Shown piece after piece: positions 36,033 through 45,548 of a stretch of DNA of 64,000 bases. Position 1 is the stretch's first letter, and the number at the start of each line of letters is the position of its first letter. The position numbers and the translations under genes were made by a program. Under the pieces are notes generated by a model. It did no database searches and was not told the origin of the DNA. It saw only the letters and a list, made by a program, of their open reading frames with translations. The stretch is from the IMG/VR virus record IMGVR_UViG_3300030107_002502, positions 1-64,000 of that record; one strand, written 5' to 3'. Source of the DNA: a virus.

Positions 36033-36941
36033 TTAAGCTCCTGGGGAGCCAAAGATACCTAACGGATCAGATACGCCAAAGCTATATCTTTCTCTCGCTT
36101 TATATCTACTGTTACCTGTGTCGAAATCAGCATCCATAGATGTTGACATTGCGGTACGAACAAAATGTTTTAGTCCGTTTGGTACATCTGTTTTAACAAA
36201 CCAAGCATCTGTATCAGTTAGATAGTGGTTTACAGTGTAGCCTTCTGGAATAGAACCATTGTTCTTAATCGCATTAAGGTCATTATCTGCGGTAGATACA
36301 CGTCCTTCTGTTTCTAACAAACGAGTCGCCACAAACTGTAGATTCGGTGGAATGACCAGTTTACGAGGTCTAGCTGCAATTAGCAGTCCTCTTTCATCTG
36401 TCCATCCAGCAATCTGAATAATAGCCGCTTCCAAGGAAGTTTCATTAAGGTCAGCTGCGGTTGAAGGTTCATTAGAGTTGGTGCCACCTGAAACTAATGG
36501 GTGTGCTGTAGAACAAAGTTCTAACCCATCGCCATAAGTGTACCCAGAATCGAAAGCATTGTTCAAGATAGAAGCTGCTTTAACTTGCTTTGTATACGCC
36601 ATAGCACGAGCGAGTGCTTTAGTATAACGAGATGACAAAGAGTCATACAAGTTATCCTCAATAGCTTCTTCAGTAACTGAAAAACCCATTGCAATAGTCT
36701 CGTGGTTATAACGAGCAGTCCATGCTTCTTGAGCATTATCATACTCGATAGCTGAACCTTCGTCTTTAACAGGTGCAGCTGAAAAGCCTGATAATTTAGT
36801 TTCTTCTTCAAAAGAACGATCTGAAGATTCTTTATCAAAAATTTCAGTGTGTTCTTCACCATACTTCGCATATTCCATGCCGAAAAGGGCATTTAGACCA
36901 GGAAGTAGTTCTTTAAGTAATTGAGCTCTTGATATCGCCAT
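36033..36941 (-). CDS. major capsid protein, 302 aa
   Basis: HK97-fold coat protein of the type dominating marine podovirus lineages: ELLPGLNALFGMEYAKYGEE start, TARYNHETIAMGFSVTEEAI, EDNLYDSLSSRYTKALARAM, GWTDERGLLIAARPRKLVIP and the closing RYKARERYSFGVSDPLGIFG. These blocks match my memory of that protein strongly. No separate protease is visible nearby, so maturation may be non-proteolytic. Followed by a terminator, consistent with high expression. Confidence 0.9.
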   Translation of the reverse strand: MAISRAQLLKELLPGLNALFGMEYAKYGEEHTEIFDKESSDRSFEEETKLSGFSAAPVKDEGSAIEYDNAQEAWTARYNHETIAMGFSVTEEAIEDNLYDSLSSRYTKALARAMAYTKQVKAASILNNAFDSGYTYGDGLELCSTAHPLVSGGTNSNEPSTAADLNETSLEAAIIQIAGWTDERGLLIAARPRKLVIPPNLQFVATRLLETEGRVSTADNDLNAIKNNGSIPEGYTVNHYLTDTDAWFVKTDVPNGLKHFVRTAMSTSMDADFDTGNSRYKARERYSFGVSDPLGIFGSPGA

Positions 36942-36953
36942 TGTCTATCTCCC

Positions 36954-37589
36954 TTATAAGCCAGTTGCAGTACGGTATGCGTGACCACCCACAGAAATAT
37001 TACTGCTTTCATAGGGGGCATTAAACACAACGAGAACTTCTTGAAAAGCATCGCTACCGGTTTTTGTATCCTCAACCACATCAATTATTTTGAGTGGAAG
37101 TGAAAGTGTAGTAGCAACGCTACTGCTGAGTAAAGCTAACTTAGCTCGTCCATTAGTAGTATTTAATGTATTACTAATAATCGTAGCATTGTTACCAATA
37201 ACAGTTCTTGCCACTGTAGCCACAGTTGTGGTTGCAGAACAGACAGCTACTTTCATTACTACGTCAGGGTCATCAACAACAAATGCGTCAATGTCACTAG
37301 CAACGATGCTGCCAGGATATTGGTTGTTGAATGTTAACTGACTAGTGTTTGGGTCAGTATACTGACAGCCCATGAAAATACCTAATGTACCAGTAGCACC
37401 AAAAGCTGTTGTACTTGCGTCACGATCAACAGTTCCGTCACTTACACGTTTTACTAGATCACCTTTGCCAATAGCTGTACCGTAGTTACTAGCTATTCTC
37501 ATTTGGCGAGTAGCACCACTGTAAGAACGACCACCGATCAAACCAACGGGCACAAGCCCGTATGGAGCATCTATAGTTGGATAAGCCAT
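36954..37589 (-). CDS. capsid decoration-like protein, 211 aa
   Basis: Starts MAYPTIDAPYGLVPVGLIGG and has beta-rich middle (GTLGIFMGCQYTDPNTSQLT). Proteins with the 'APYGL.P' start are usual immediate neighbours of this capsid type, probably as auxiliary capsid proteins. Ends 12 bases before the capsid start. Confidence 0.7.
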   Translation of the reverse strand: MAYPTIDAPYGLVPVGLIGGRSYSGATRQMRIASNYGTAIGKGDLVKRVSDGTVDRDASTTAFGATGTLGIFMGCQYTDPNTSQLTFNNQYPGSIVASDIDAFVVDDPDVVMKVAVCSATTTVATVARTVIGNNATIISNTLNTTNGRAKLALLSSSVATTLSLPLKIIDVVEDTKTGSDAFQEVLVVFNAPYESSNISVGGHAYRTATGL

Positions 37590-37620
37590 AATTTTTCTCC
37601 AAATTTATCCTATATTAAAA

Positions 37621-38070
37621 TTAATTACCTTTGCCGAAAGTAACCTTCGTTTTCCTATCATTAAATAAAGGCATACGAGGGTCATTTTCTCTCATGAGAT
37701 TGTTGTCAACTGATTGTATTTGAGCATCTGCCTGTTTAGCAAAATAAGCATTACGCTCATCAACCAATTCTTCTGGAGCTTTACAAAGCATCAACCCCCC
37801 GATTACAATGTTATCCTTGAATTTTTCATTTTCAATCGTAACAATCGTAATTTCAGGATGGTCTACTGCCTTTACAGGCTCCCAACCTTCTCTGAGTTTT
37901 GAGGAAACGTTAGTGGCATCTACTAAGCCTTGAGTGCTAACCCTAACCCAGTGATACTTATATCCCGGCTCAGGATTTGGAGATGGTAAAGTCTCCGGAC
38001 GCTGCCAAGCCTTTTTGCGGGTTGTTCTTTCACGTGTTTCAAGTTCTCTGTCAATTCTATTTTCAGCCAT
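37621..38070 (-). CDS. conserved late protein, 149 aa
   Basis: Basic N-terminus (RELETRERTTRKKAWQRPE), then YKYHWVRVSTQGLVDATNVS and a strand-helix region (MLCKAPEELVDERNAYFAKQ). Known to me as a frequent neighbour of scaffold genes; probably a head-assembly protein. Overlaps the scaffold stop. Confidence 0.6.
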   Translation of the reverse strand: MAENRIDRELETRERTTRKKAWQRPETLPSPNPEPGYKYHWVRVSTQGLVDATNVSSKLREGWEPVKAVDHPEITIVTIENEKFKDNIVIGGLMLCKAPEELVDERNAYFAKQADAQIQSVDNNLMRENDPRMPLFNDRKTKVTFGKGN

Positions 38071-39091
38071 TTTCTTTCCTCATTTCTTCTGCAACCTGTT
38101 TGGCGTATAAATCTAGTGGTACTCCAAGCCTTTTAGCTATACTCACCTGTGTTTGCGTTAGTGTAACCTTTTTAGGGGCTGTGCTCCGTGTAGCGGGTGC
38201 AACCACATTTGATTGTCGTTTCTTAGGCTTCTCAACCTCCGGTTTTTCTCCCCCTTCAAAATTTTCAGGGAATAATTGTCGCATCCGAGCATCTATGGTT
38301 TCATAGTACTCATCAGTTCGGGCGTATTCAGGCCCTTTTTCTTTGACAAGTTTAGTATGCAGCCCCAATGCGAGACTTGTCATCTCATCGTCTGTACCAA
38401 ACCAGGTATTGGCTTCCGCCCATTTCTTGGTCCGTACATCCATCGCTGGAGCGGTTTCTTTATTCTGTTCTACAGGAGTATCTCCTTCCTGTAAAGTAGG
38501 AACTTTAAAATTTTCTAACTTATCTGCTTTAATTTTAGCAGAAGTTAAAGTTTCTTGTGCTGCGAGTATAGCATCTGTGTCTCCTGCTTCATAAGCATCT
38601 TTATATGCTTTTTTAGCACTTTCCAACTCTTTTTCAGTAGCTTTTTTAGCTTGTTCAAGCATAGCTGTCTGATTTTTACCGACAGTACCTTTTAGTTTTT
38701 TATTTTCTTCAATAAGCTGTTGGGAATAACGTTCAAGTTCATTTTTCTCACGTGTAGCTTGCTCTTTAGCACGTCTTTCATCATGATAACCTTTACTGAA
38801 ATGTTTTATTCTAGTACGTACTTTTTCAGAATATTCACCTAATTCTTCTTCAGTAACTTCAGTAGGTGGCTCGGATACTTTACGGCCTCTATCAGCTTCC
38901 GGTGTATCATCAACAACCTCAACCTCCATCTCACTTGCAGTATCATCAGTTTTACTTTCAACCTTTTTTTCTTCTGGTTTAGATTTTTCTGAGATATCAA
39001 CTTCGATAGCACTAGATTTTTCAATCTCGATATCAGGTTTTTTATTTTCTTTTTCATCTGGGAATGTATATTCTACTTTTTCAAATGCCAT
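38063..39091 (-). CDS. scaffolding protein, 342 aa
   Basis: Acidic, disordered N-terminal 100 residues (Glu/Lys/Asp rich), a long coiled coil (about 110-185, EQATREKNELERYSQQLIEE), and a C-terminal helix pair (LTQTQVSIAKRLGVPLDLYA). This layout and its place between portal and capsid define an internal scaffold. Confidence 0.8.
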   Translation of the reverse strand: MAFEKVEYTFPDEKENKKPDIEIEKSSAIEVDISEKSKPEEKKVESKTDDTASEMEVEVVDDTPEADRGRKVSEPPTEVTEEELGEYSEKVRTRIKHFSKGYHDERRAKEQATREKNELERYSQQLIEENKKLKGTVGKNQTAMLEQAKKATEKELESAKKAYKDAYEAGDTDAILAAQETLTSAKIKADKLENFKVPTLQEGDTPVEQNKETAPAMDVRTKKWAEANTWFGTDDEMTSLALGLHTKLVKEKGPEYARTDEYYETIDARMRQLFPENFEGGEKPEVEKPKKRQSNVVAPATRSTAPKKVTLTQTQVSIAKRLGVPLDLYAKQVAEEMRKENG

Positions 39092-39100
39092 TATACCCCC

Positions 39101-39484
39101 CTATGCTCTCTGTACGCCACGAGGATCAGCTACAACAGCTTCTATTGAATCATCATTCATTAGCCGATATTCTGCCCCGTTAATTTTAAATCTTGTTCCA
39201 GTATTGGCACGAAACATGACGTAATCACCCTGTTTACACCATGCTCCTTCAGGGAAACGCTCTTTGTCACTATAAGCTTGAGTACCCATGTCAATAACAA
39301 CTCCGATAATAGACATTATATTTTCATAATGCTTTTCTTTATCTGTTTTTAATAATTCAGTACCCTCATATTTGTCTTCTACTTTTGGTAACGCTACCAA
39401 TACCCTGTAACCTACAGGTTTAGGTAATTGTAGTTCCAATTCTTCATCGGATACATTTATTTCTTGTAAATCTACTCTATTCAT
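39101..39484 (-). CDS. GroES-like cochaperonin, 127 aa
   Basis: Cochaperonin fold: LPKPVGYRVLVALPKVEDKY (first strand and start of the mobile loop), SIIGVVIDMGTQAY, FPEGAWCKQGDYVMFRANTG and RFKINGAEYRLMNDDSIEAV. These follow the GroES order of strands. It could replace host GroES in folding the capsid protein, as gp31 does for T4. I chose the ATG at 39484 (GAGGAA six bases upstream) over a TTG 12 bases before. It overlaps the 65-aa gene. Family assignment confident; capsid client is inferred. Confidence 0.8.
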   Translation of the reverse strand: MNRVDLQEINVSDEELELQLPKPVGYRVLVALPKVEDKYEGTELLKTDKEKHYENIMSIIGVVIDMGTQAYSDKERFPEGAWCKQGDYVMFRANTGTRFKINGAEYRLMNDDSIEAVVADPRGVQRA

Positions 39485-39674
39485 TATCTTCCTCAAATTG
39501 ATTTCGCTGGAGGTCTTTAATAATTGAAATACTTGACTCGAGACCCCGTACCAAGCCAGTAACTTCCTTATATTGGGAGAAATCTTTAGGTCCTCCTGAT
39601 GTAAGAAATTTCACAGAGGACTCTTTTTGTTCCTCGATTTGTTCTATAAGCACGTCAAAGACGGTTTTAGCCAT
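39477..39674 (-). CDS. small helical protein, 65 aa
   Basis: Helical acidic/basic protein (FDVLIEQIEEQKESSVKF, then SSISIIKDLQRNQFEED) between portal and GroES genes. Common neighbour of portal genes; maybe a minor capsid or assembly factor. Overlaps the GroES-like start. Confidence 0.55.
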   Translation of the reverse strand: MAKTVFDVLIEQIEEQKESSVKFLTSGGPKDFSQYKEVTGLVRGLESSISIIKDLQRNQFEEDNE

Positions 39675-39677
39675 AAA

Positions 39678-42149
39678 TTATCCTTTAGGTTTAGTTTCTG
39701 GTTTATCTTTAGCTTTATCTTTTTTAACAGTATTAAGTAAATCGACACCAGTTTTAAGCTTGTTAGCCTCTCTAGCGTCTTTCATTTTTACTTTCTCTTT
39801 TTTAGCGTTCAAGGTTAATTCTGCCTGATCCATCTGGATATCTGCCTGATCCTTTATTGCTTTACGCTGTAGTTCAGCAGCTTTTAATTTATTATCATCA
39901 GCATCTTTCTTGGCTTTACGCTGTACTTCTGCCGCTTTCAGTTTTAATTCCTGCTGTTGCATTTGTATAATCGGGTCTTGTGCTTTCTGCTGTGCTTCAC
40001 GTTGTGCCGCTTGCTGTTTATGTGCCTGTGTAAGCTGTCTGCCTGCATCGGCAACCAGACGTGCGAGATTAACTTCAACTTCTTCAGGGAGTTCTTCGTT
40101 AGGTGGAGGTAACGGAGCTCCTAATTTCTCTTCGATCTGTTTGCGGTAGTTAAACCCTAGATGTTCAGCTATATGTGCCTGCAAGGATGCCATAATCTGT
40201 TTTGCCTGTGGATTCTGTCCTATAAGCTGGGCAACCATCGGGTCTTGCATAAAGGCCGTATGAGTAGCAATATGAGCATCATGATCCTGATAAATAAACG
40301 CTTTCATCGGTTTACCGACAAGGGCGTTCATATTTTCGCTTACTGGATCAGATGGTTTAATATCTTCTTTTGTCGGTACAAGCTTATCAGCATTTTTGAC
40401 CCCCAGTACTTCTATCATCTGCCTGTGAAGTTGCGGCAGGTCATATATTTGTGGAGCCTGTGCTGACATCTGTAATACAGCCTGATACTGAACAACCCTT
40501 TGAGCCATTGTAGAACTGTTGGGATCACTAACAGGTATGACATCAACCATTAAATAGTCAGCTTGCCTTGCCCCAACCTCTCCTCTAACAGGTTGGTATG
40601 CGTATTCTGCAGGTGCATATTCTGATAGTATTGCTTTTAACAGTTTAAATTCCTGCTTCATTGCATAATGAACACGTGCCTGTACAGCAGCCATAGGCTT
40701 CAATGTACGTTCCAGTAATGCCAATGTGGTTCCTACAGGAGCATTTGCCGACATGTCGGATATGTTCATATCGCTTATAGCCCCTAATCTTCTGCCTTCG
40801 GTAGTAATCTTATCAAGTAACTGCAGTAAGGTTGCACTTGGTTCTTTATATGGAAGGGGCATAATATTATCCCGTATACTACCAGAGGGTACATCTACAT
40901 CTTTCCACTCTCCAGGTTCTATCGGGGCATCATCACCCTTAATACGCAGCCCTCTTGATTTTAACCCGCCTGGGAGATTAGCGAGAGTCCCTGCATCTAC
41001 TAGCTGACGTATTAAGGATGTTCCTGCACGAGCATATCCACCTATAATATGAATAAGCCCAAGTCCATAAAAGCCAAAACCCGGAACGTATACATAATGA
41101 ACAAAATGCTGTCTTTTTAGTTTAAGTTCATCATCAGGACTCCAATTCCTACGTATAGCCAAAACTTTATTAGAGCCACGTTCTATGGTAACTATATAGG
41201 GCTTTGCTATCTCTTCTTCACTGTTATCTATACCTTCTATGACAATATCTGCATGAATTTCGTATACAGCATATCTATTGTCATCTGTAAGGGAATATCC
41301 GCCTTCTTCTGCTTTCCGTACTTCTATATCAGTATGAAATGCCTGTGGTTCCCCTAAATCTTCCACTTCACGGTAAAACTTGTTAGCCTGAAGTTTCTTT
41401 AATTCATTTTTAGTCTTACGCATTATATGCGTAACACGTTCAGCTGTTTCTATATGGGATGCCCCATAAGGAATAATTACATCTTCTGCAGGAATATAAA
41501 TAGCACATTGCCTGCCTATATTCGGATCATAATAAACTTTCTTAAATGCCGAACCTGACAAACCAAGACTGTACAGTAATCTTTCATGCTCAGACCTGTA
41601 CTCCACCATATTCTCAGTAAGTTCATAATTCATATCCCCTTTAACACGGGTAGCTGCTTCTTCCTTTTCCTTTGTTTCATCACCTATAATTTTAGTTTTT
41701 ACAGGTCCAAGTGCAGGAAATGTTTCACTCATAGTTTCTGCCTGAAACCGTATAGCCGCTTCGGCAAGGACTGTAGAATAGACACCACAGGCTCCTTCCC
41801 AGGGGTCAGTGCGTTCTTCGTATTTAAACCCTAACACGTCAAGCCCTTTTACAAATGTATCCGCCCAGTCTTTCCTACTGTCTACATCAGACTCAACCAG
41901 ATCAATAAGCTCAGAAGCCAGATTATCAAGGACATTCTCCTCAAGTGTTTCGGCAAGGTTACCATCAAACTCGGTTTCCCCTGCCTCTTCTCCCGGAATC
42001 AGGGTAACTTCTACGCTACCATCATCAAGAGTAACCATATCGGGATTTACAATTTCAATCTCTAAATCCGGTTCAGGCAGTTTACCATTTTTCTTTATTT
42101 CTTCCTCTATTCCCAGAGGAGCTGGAGATATCCCTTTTTCAATAGCCAT
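39678..42149 (-). CDS. portal protein, 823 aa (P22-type)
   Basis: Dodecameric DNA-entry ring. N-terminal acidic region, a wing/stem core with YEERTDPWEGACGVYSTVLA, LGLSGSAFKKVYYDPNIG, YVPGFGFYGLGLIHIIGGYA and MSANAPVGTTLALLERTLKP, then a long Gln/Ala/Lys coiled coil (KAAEVQRKAKKDADDNKLKA) forming a barrel-like C-terminus as in P22. It directly precedes the scaffold/capsid module and follows terminase. Length is within the range for P22-like portals with a barrel. Confidence 0.9.
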   Translation of the reverse strand: MAIEKGISPAPLGIEEEIKKNGKLPEPDLEIEIVNPDMVTLDDGSVEVTLIPGEEAGETEFDGNLAETLEENVLDNLASELIDLVESDVDSRKDWADTFVKGLDVLGFKYEERTDPWEGACGVYSTVLAEAAIRFQAETMSETFPALGPVKTKIIGDETKEKEEAATRVKGDMNYELTENMVEYRSEHERLLYSLGLSGSAFKKVYYDPNIGRQCAIYIPAEDVIIPYGASHIETAERVTHIMRKTKNELKKLQANKFYREVEDLGEPQAFHTDIEVRKAEEGGYSLTDDNRYAVYEIHADIVIEGIDNSEEEIAKPYIVTIERGSNKVLAIRRNWSPDDELKLKRQHFVHYVYVPGFGFYGLGLIHIIGGYARAGTSLIRQLVDAGTLANLPGGLKSRGLRIKGDDAPIEPGEWKDVDVPSGSIRDNIMPLPYKEPSATLLQLLDKITTEGRRLGAISDMNISDMSANAPVGTTLALLERTLKPMAAVQARVHYAMKQEFKLLKAILSEYAPAEYAYQPVRGEVGARQADYLMVDVIPVSDPNSSTMAQRVVQYQAVLQMSAQAPQIYDLPQLHRQMIEVLGVKNADKLVPTKEDIKPSDPVSENMNALVGKPMKAFIYQDHDAHIATHTAFMQDPMVAQLIGQNPQAKQIMASLQAHIAEHLGFNYRKQIEEKLGAPLPPPNEELPEEVEVNLARLVADAGRQLTQAHKQQAAQREAQQKAQDPIIQMQQQELKLKAAEVQRKAKKDADDNKLKAAELQRKAIKDQADIQMDQAELTLNAKKEKVKMKDAREANKLKTGVDLLNTVKKDKAKDKPETKPKG

Positions 42150-42159
42150 AATTTACTCC

Positions 42160-43713
42160 CTAATAATAAGCCGATCTTCTTTTAAAATACTGTGTTTCAT
42201 CAGGTTCGTCACTGGGTAGTCTTATAAACCCTCCCTGTCTGAACCTCATGAGTGCCATAACTGTAGAATCAACCAAGTCATCATGACTCATAAATGGAAA
42301 TCCTGCAATCTCTTCTATAACTTCTTCTGCCCATCTTGTCTCCGGAACCCATACAAGTCCTGAAGATACAATATCAGAAACAGAATTTAAGCGAGCCAGT
42401 TTATCTCCTGAGCCTCTATGCGGGGTATACTCCTGTATAGGCAGTCCCATTCTTCGCATCTCCTGATACAAGGCTGTCCCCGAGTTTTTCTTCTCCACAA
42501 TAAACGCATCGGGTTCCCACGCAGAATATTCTCCCATTGCTAATTCTTTTAGCTCTGGAAACTCCATACGCTTTTTTATACTATTTAACAAGATAATATT
42601 ATAATTATCTTTACTTTCATTTAAAAATACACCCCAAGTTGTCAGGGCAGTATAGTCAGCCCTGTTATGGGTTTCTGCTGCAGCATCAAGCGACATTATA
42701 ATATACTCGCATGATGGGGGATTTGGCTCTTTCCACATCTGCCACCATTCCCTTTTAACCAGAGCAGCCTCTTCTGCGGTTGGTTCCTGCTGATACTGAG
42801 CATTCCACTGGAATACGGGCATAGAGGCCTTGGTGCGGAGCAGTGCGTTCAAATCAAAGAACTCGGGCCACAAGGGCTTTTGTACAGATTTGTTTGTTTC
42901 TTTTTCCACAACATCCAATATAGCAGGAAATTCTACAACTTCGTACTGGTCAGACATATTATTGTTTACCATGTCGTTTGTAACACGCCCAGTAAGATCA
43001 TCCATATGCCATCTTGTCTGTATAATAGCTACACGACCCCCCGGCATCAGACGTGTACGAGCACCAAAAGTAAACCATTCATAAGCCTTCTCAAATACAC
43101 TAAAATTACCATTAATAACGTCCTGTTCCGAATGCGGGTCATCCACCAGAAGTAAATCAGCACCACGACCAGCCAATGCAGAGCCAATACCGCAAGCATA
43201 ATACTCACCGCCAAAGTTTGTATTCCATCGTCCTGCTGACTTGGAGTCAACAGCAAGCTGTACTTCAGGGAATATCTTCTTGTAATCGTCAGACGCAATT
43301 AAATTACGTACCTTTCTACCAAAATCCACCGCCAAATCGGTTGTATGTGATACCATCATCACTTTTTTATTAGGATTTCTACCAAGAAACCACGCAGGAA
43401 ACATAATGGACACAAGCTGGGATTTACCGTGTCTAGGGGGAATATTGACACAAATCCGGTCTTTTTTGCCCTGCTCAATGTCCATTAACAGGTTAGCCAG
43501 TATCCTATGATGTTTTCCAACTTTATAGTCAGGCTGCATATGTTTGCAAAATTCAATCAAATCATCGTAAACCCGATCCTTATATTTACGATTTGACAAT
43601 TCATCGACCAATTTATTTATTTCTGTTACTTCTTCAGAGGAATATTGGTCAAGATTGTCCAGCATTACGGTAATTTCTTCTTCAGAAAAGTCTATAGCGG
43701 CTTCAGCTGTCAT
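42160..43713 (-). CDS. terL: large terminase subunit (ATPase-nuclease), 517 aa
   Basis: Packaging motor. With the ATG at 43713 (overlapping terS by 11 bases) the Walker A PPRHGKS is at 92-98 and the Walker B LLLVDDPHSEQD near 188-199. The RNase H-like nuclease domain has the first acid in IIMSLDAAAETHNRADY, the second in DAFIVEKKNSGT and the third in FMSHDDLVDS. A longer start at 43779 is possible but lies inside terS. Confidence 0.92.
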   Translation of the reverse strand: MTAEAAIDFSEEEITVMLDNLDQYSSEEVTEINKLVDELSNRKYKDRVYDDLIEFCKHMQPDYKVGKHHRILANLLMDIEQGKKDRICVNIPPRHGKSQLVSIMFPAWFLGRNPNKKVMMVSHTTDLAVDFGRKVRNLIASDDYKKIFPEVQLAVDSKSAGRWNTNFGGEYYACGIGSALAGRGADLLLVDDPHSEQDVINGNFSVFEKAYEWFTFGARTRLMPGGRVAIIQTRWHMDDLTGRVTNDMVNNNMSDQYEVVEFPAILDVVEKETNKSVQKPLWPEFFDLNALLRTKASMPVFQWNAQYQQEPTAEEAALVKREWWQMWKEPNPPSCEYIIMSLDAAAETHNRADYTALTTWGVFLNESKDNYNIILLNSIKKRMEFPELKELAMGEYSAWEPDAFIVEKKNSGTALYQEMRRMGLPIQEYTPHRGSGDKLARLNSVSDIVSSGLVWVPETRWAEEVIEEIAGFPFMSHDDLVDSTVMALMRFRQGGFIRLPSDEPDETQYFKRRSAYY

Positions 43714-44308
43714 CTGATTTCTCTTCCAGACCAAGTTCCTTGTCTGCATCGAAGGATTCCCCTTCAATAACAACCGCATCTTCCACTTCTTCTTCAGGAC
43801 TCATTAATTTTTCCAGCTTTTTACGTAATTTTTCCTTCAAATCACTTGTTGACTGGTGTGTTATGGTCACTTCCGACTTTTCTGCGAACAATCCAACATC
43901 AGAAATCTTACCAAGAAGCTCCAAAGCACGTATACGTACTTTCGCATCGGGGTTTTCTGTCTCCAGAATCAGCTTATTTGTTACCATATGCCTTATATGT
44001 ACGGAATTTTTAACAACAGCCTTGCCAAATTCACTTAAAATACCATCAGTCAGCATAAGGGAAGCAGGTGTAAGGGCTGCCGCCTTGTTGTTTGTGACCT
44101 TTTTAGAGGTTTTTTCAGGGTTATCGGCATAAGAAGTAGCTAACTTAGCCGCTACATCCTTATCTTCAGCAGTCGGTTCAAGGTCAAGCCCCTGTTCCTC
44201 AAGCTCTTTTGCTGTATTAGCGGAAGCTTTGGTGCGAGTCTTCAGGTCCACAGACTTCAAGTCCGGTGGTTTTTCAACACCAACTTCAGGTTCTACAAGT
44301 ATAGTCAT
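43703..44308 (-). CDS. terS: putative small terminase subunit, 201 aa
   Basis: First gene of the leftward unit, directly upstream of terL. An Ala/Lys-rich N-terminal region, a middle part (MLTDGILSEFGKAVVKNSVH) and a conserved helix segment (VRIRALELLGKISDVGLF then AEKSEVTI) which I associate with small terminases of marine podoviruses. Acidic disordered C-terminus. No SD is obvious before the ATG at 44308. Confidence 0.7.
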   Translation of the reverse strand: MTILVEPEVGVEKPPDLKSVDLKTRTKASANTAKELEEQGLDLEPTAEDKDVAAKLATSYADNPEKTSKKVTNNKAAALTPASLMLTDGILSEFGKAVVKNSVHIRHMVTNKLILETENPDAKVRIRALELLGKISDVGLFAEKSEVTITHQSTSDLKEKLRKKLEKLMSPEEEVEDAVVIEGESFDADKELGLEEKSDDS

Positions 44309-44343
44309 ACATAATATATCGCAGGTTTAATTACCGTTAACTA

Positions 44344-44373
44344 CTATATATACAAAAAAAATTTTTTTACAAG
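44344..44373 (-). promoter_or_regulatory. weak candidate late promoter
   Basis: On the minus strand TTGTAA (44373-44368) and TATAGT (44349-44344) are separated by 18 bases, about 36 bases upstream of terS. The hexamers are imperfect and the region is AT-rich, so chance matches are likely. Confidence 0.3.
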
Positions 44374-44634
44374 CGGTTTTTGGGTCCCATATAGGGGGCC
44401 TTCCTATATTTCAAAATTTTACAGATTATTCGTGTAAAATGATATTCTTAAGAAGAAGATGGTACCAATTCAAAATTCGGGGTGCATGGGGGGGCGTATG
44501 CTTTCCCATAGCAAAAAATGGCCTTTTGAAACCAGTTTTTAAGTATTTAAACTTATTATATAGTGTTGTTTTGTGTTTATCTATTGTAATTCATATCATT
44601 TTATGCTTATATATAATCATCAAGCAGGCAAATG

Positions 44635-44676
44635 CTTGGCGACTAGCCAAGTTTAAAGTATTGCCACGTTGTGGCA
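44635..44676. repeat. two adjacent dyads (possible operators)
   Basis: CTTGGC-GACTA-GCCAAG (44635-44651) and TGCCAC-GTT-GTGGCA (44662-44676) lie side by side just before the first early gene. The second overlaps the -35-like TTGCCA at 44661. This is where a regulator could block early transcription. Confidence 0.5.
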
Positions 44677-44691
44677 TTAATCAGATACAAT
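44661..44691 (+). promoter_or_regulatory. weak candidate early promoter
   Basis: TTGCCA (44661-44666) and TACAAT (44686-44691) with a 19-base spacer, about 40 bases before the ATG at 44732. The spacer is longer than ideal. Confidence 0.35.
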
Positions 44692-44731
44692 GTCTGAGCG
44701 GCTTGGTTAGTGGATGTCATAGGAGTAACTC

Positions 44732-45508
44732 ATGACAAAAACTAAAGAAGTTGTGGCGGCAACTGAAAACGCACCTATCGTTGAAATCTCAAAGGCAGTG
44801 AGGGAGCTAAAAGCTCTTCCTGATTTTGGTAGTGATCTTATTGTTAGATCATTGCAAAAACAAACAGAGGGAGCCAAGCTTGAAGGTGATTTTGTAGAGT
44901 GGTGTTTTAAGGAAGACATTCCTAGCACTCATTTTATTTCACCTAATGAAGTCAATTCAAATAAGGCCAAGAAAACTTATTTGAAAAGCACTGCCTCTGC
45001 TGAGTTTTATGCTGATTGCATAAACAAGGCTAGGCTTGGTAAATTCGGTGAGCTAGGAGCTAAGGCTCTTGGCTTAGCGAGTGCAGAGCAAGTTAGGTAC
45101 CATCCTGACTTTGTAGATACTAAGCTAGGCGGAGATAACTGGGCTAGATGGTACACTGCAAATAACAGTGTGGCTTCTGGTATAGTTTCCGATTGGAAAG
45201 CTAAGCTTGAACGTTTCGAGAAAGCTGAGGCCAAGAAGAAAGCCTATAAGGCTGAGATTGAACTGGCTGAGAAAGAGGGCCGTAAGCCTAACCTTGCTCA
45301 GTTCAATGACGAGAAAGGTGCGAATCAGAAACGAAAGACCATTGGTCAAAAGTTTCAAGCCCATCTTGACAATGCTCTGAAGAGTCTAACGACTTGGAAG
45401 AATATGGATAATGTTCCAGATACAATCCTGGTTGTGGCTGAACAGTATGCTAAGGACATCAAAGCAATGATGGCCGAGGCCAAGAAGGCTGAGAAGATTC
45501 GCCAATAA
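44732..45508 (+). CDS. first early gene, unknown, 258 aa
   Basis: Starts ATG after AGGAGTAACTC. Highly charged, helical, Lys/Ala-rich: AEAKKKAYKAEIELAEKEGR and a C-terminal KAMMAEAKKAEKIRQ. No membrane or enzyme motif is visible. Because it is the first rightward gene it may be a host-takeover factor expressed at once after entry; I do not recognise a family. Confidence 0.65.
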   Translation: MTKTKEVVAATENAPIVEISKAVRELKALPDFGSDLIVRSLQKQTEGAKLEGDFVEWCFKEDIPSTHFISPNEVNSNKAKKTYLKSTASAEFYADCINKARLGKFGELGAKALGLASAEQVRYHPDFVDTKLGGDNWARWYTANNSVASGIVSDWKAKLERFEKAEAKKKAYKAEIELAEKEGRKPNLAQFNDEKGANQKRKTIGQKFQAHLDNALKSLTTWKNMDNVPDTILVVAEQYAKDIKAMMAEAKKAEKIRQ

Positions 45509-45530
45509 CTTCACAATAACTAAGAAGGGG

Positions 45531-45548
45531 GGCAGGGATAATCCTGCC
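45531..45548 (+). terminator. hairpin after first early gene
   Basis: GGCAGG-GATAAT-CCTGCC, flanked by a further GGGAT/ATCCC pairing. No U-run follows, so it may be a partial terminator or RNA-stabilising stem between the first and second early genes. Confidence 0.4.

Larger units (their letters stand above)
44309..44731. other. divergent intergenic region between late and early units
   Basis: Leftward and rightward units diverge here. The stretch is AT-rich and contains A and T runs at 44355-44369, two dyads (CTTGGC/GCCAAG at 44635-44651 and TGCCAC/GTGGCA at 44662-44676) and weak promoter-like hexamers on both strands. A 98-codon frame on the plus strand (44439-44735) overlaps the first early gene and has no gene-like features; I treat the region as control DNA. 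Confidence 0.6.

Noticed and set aside
44439-44735. 98-codon plus-strand frame in the divergent intergenic region
   Set aside because: It has no ribosome site, overlaps the first early gene and the dyads, and its composition is not gene-like; the hydrophobic stretch is explained by T-rich DNA.
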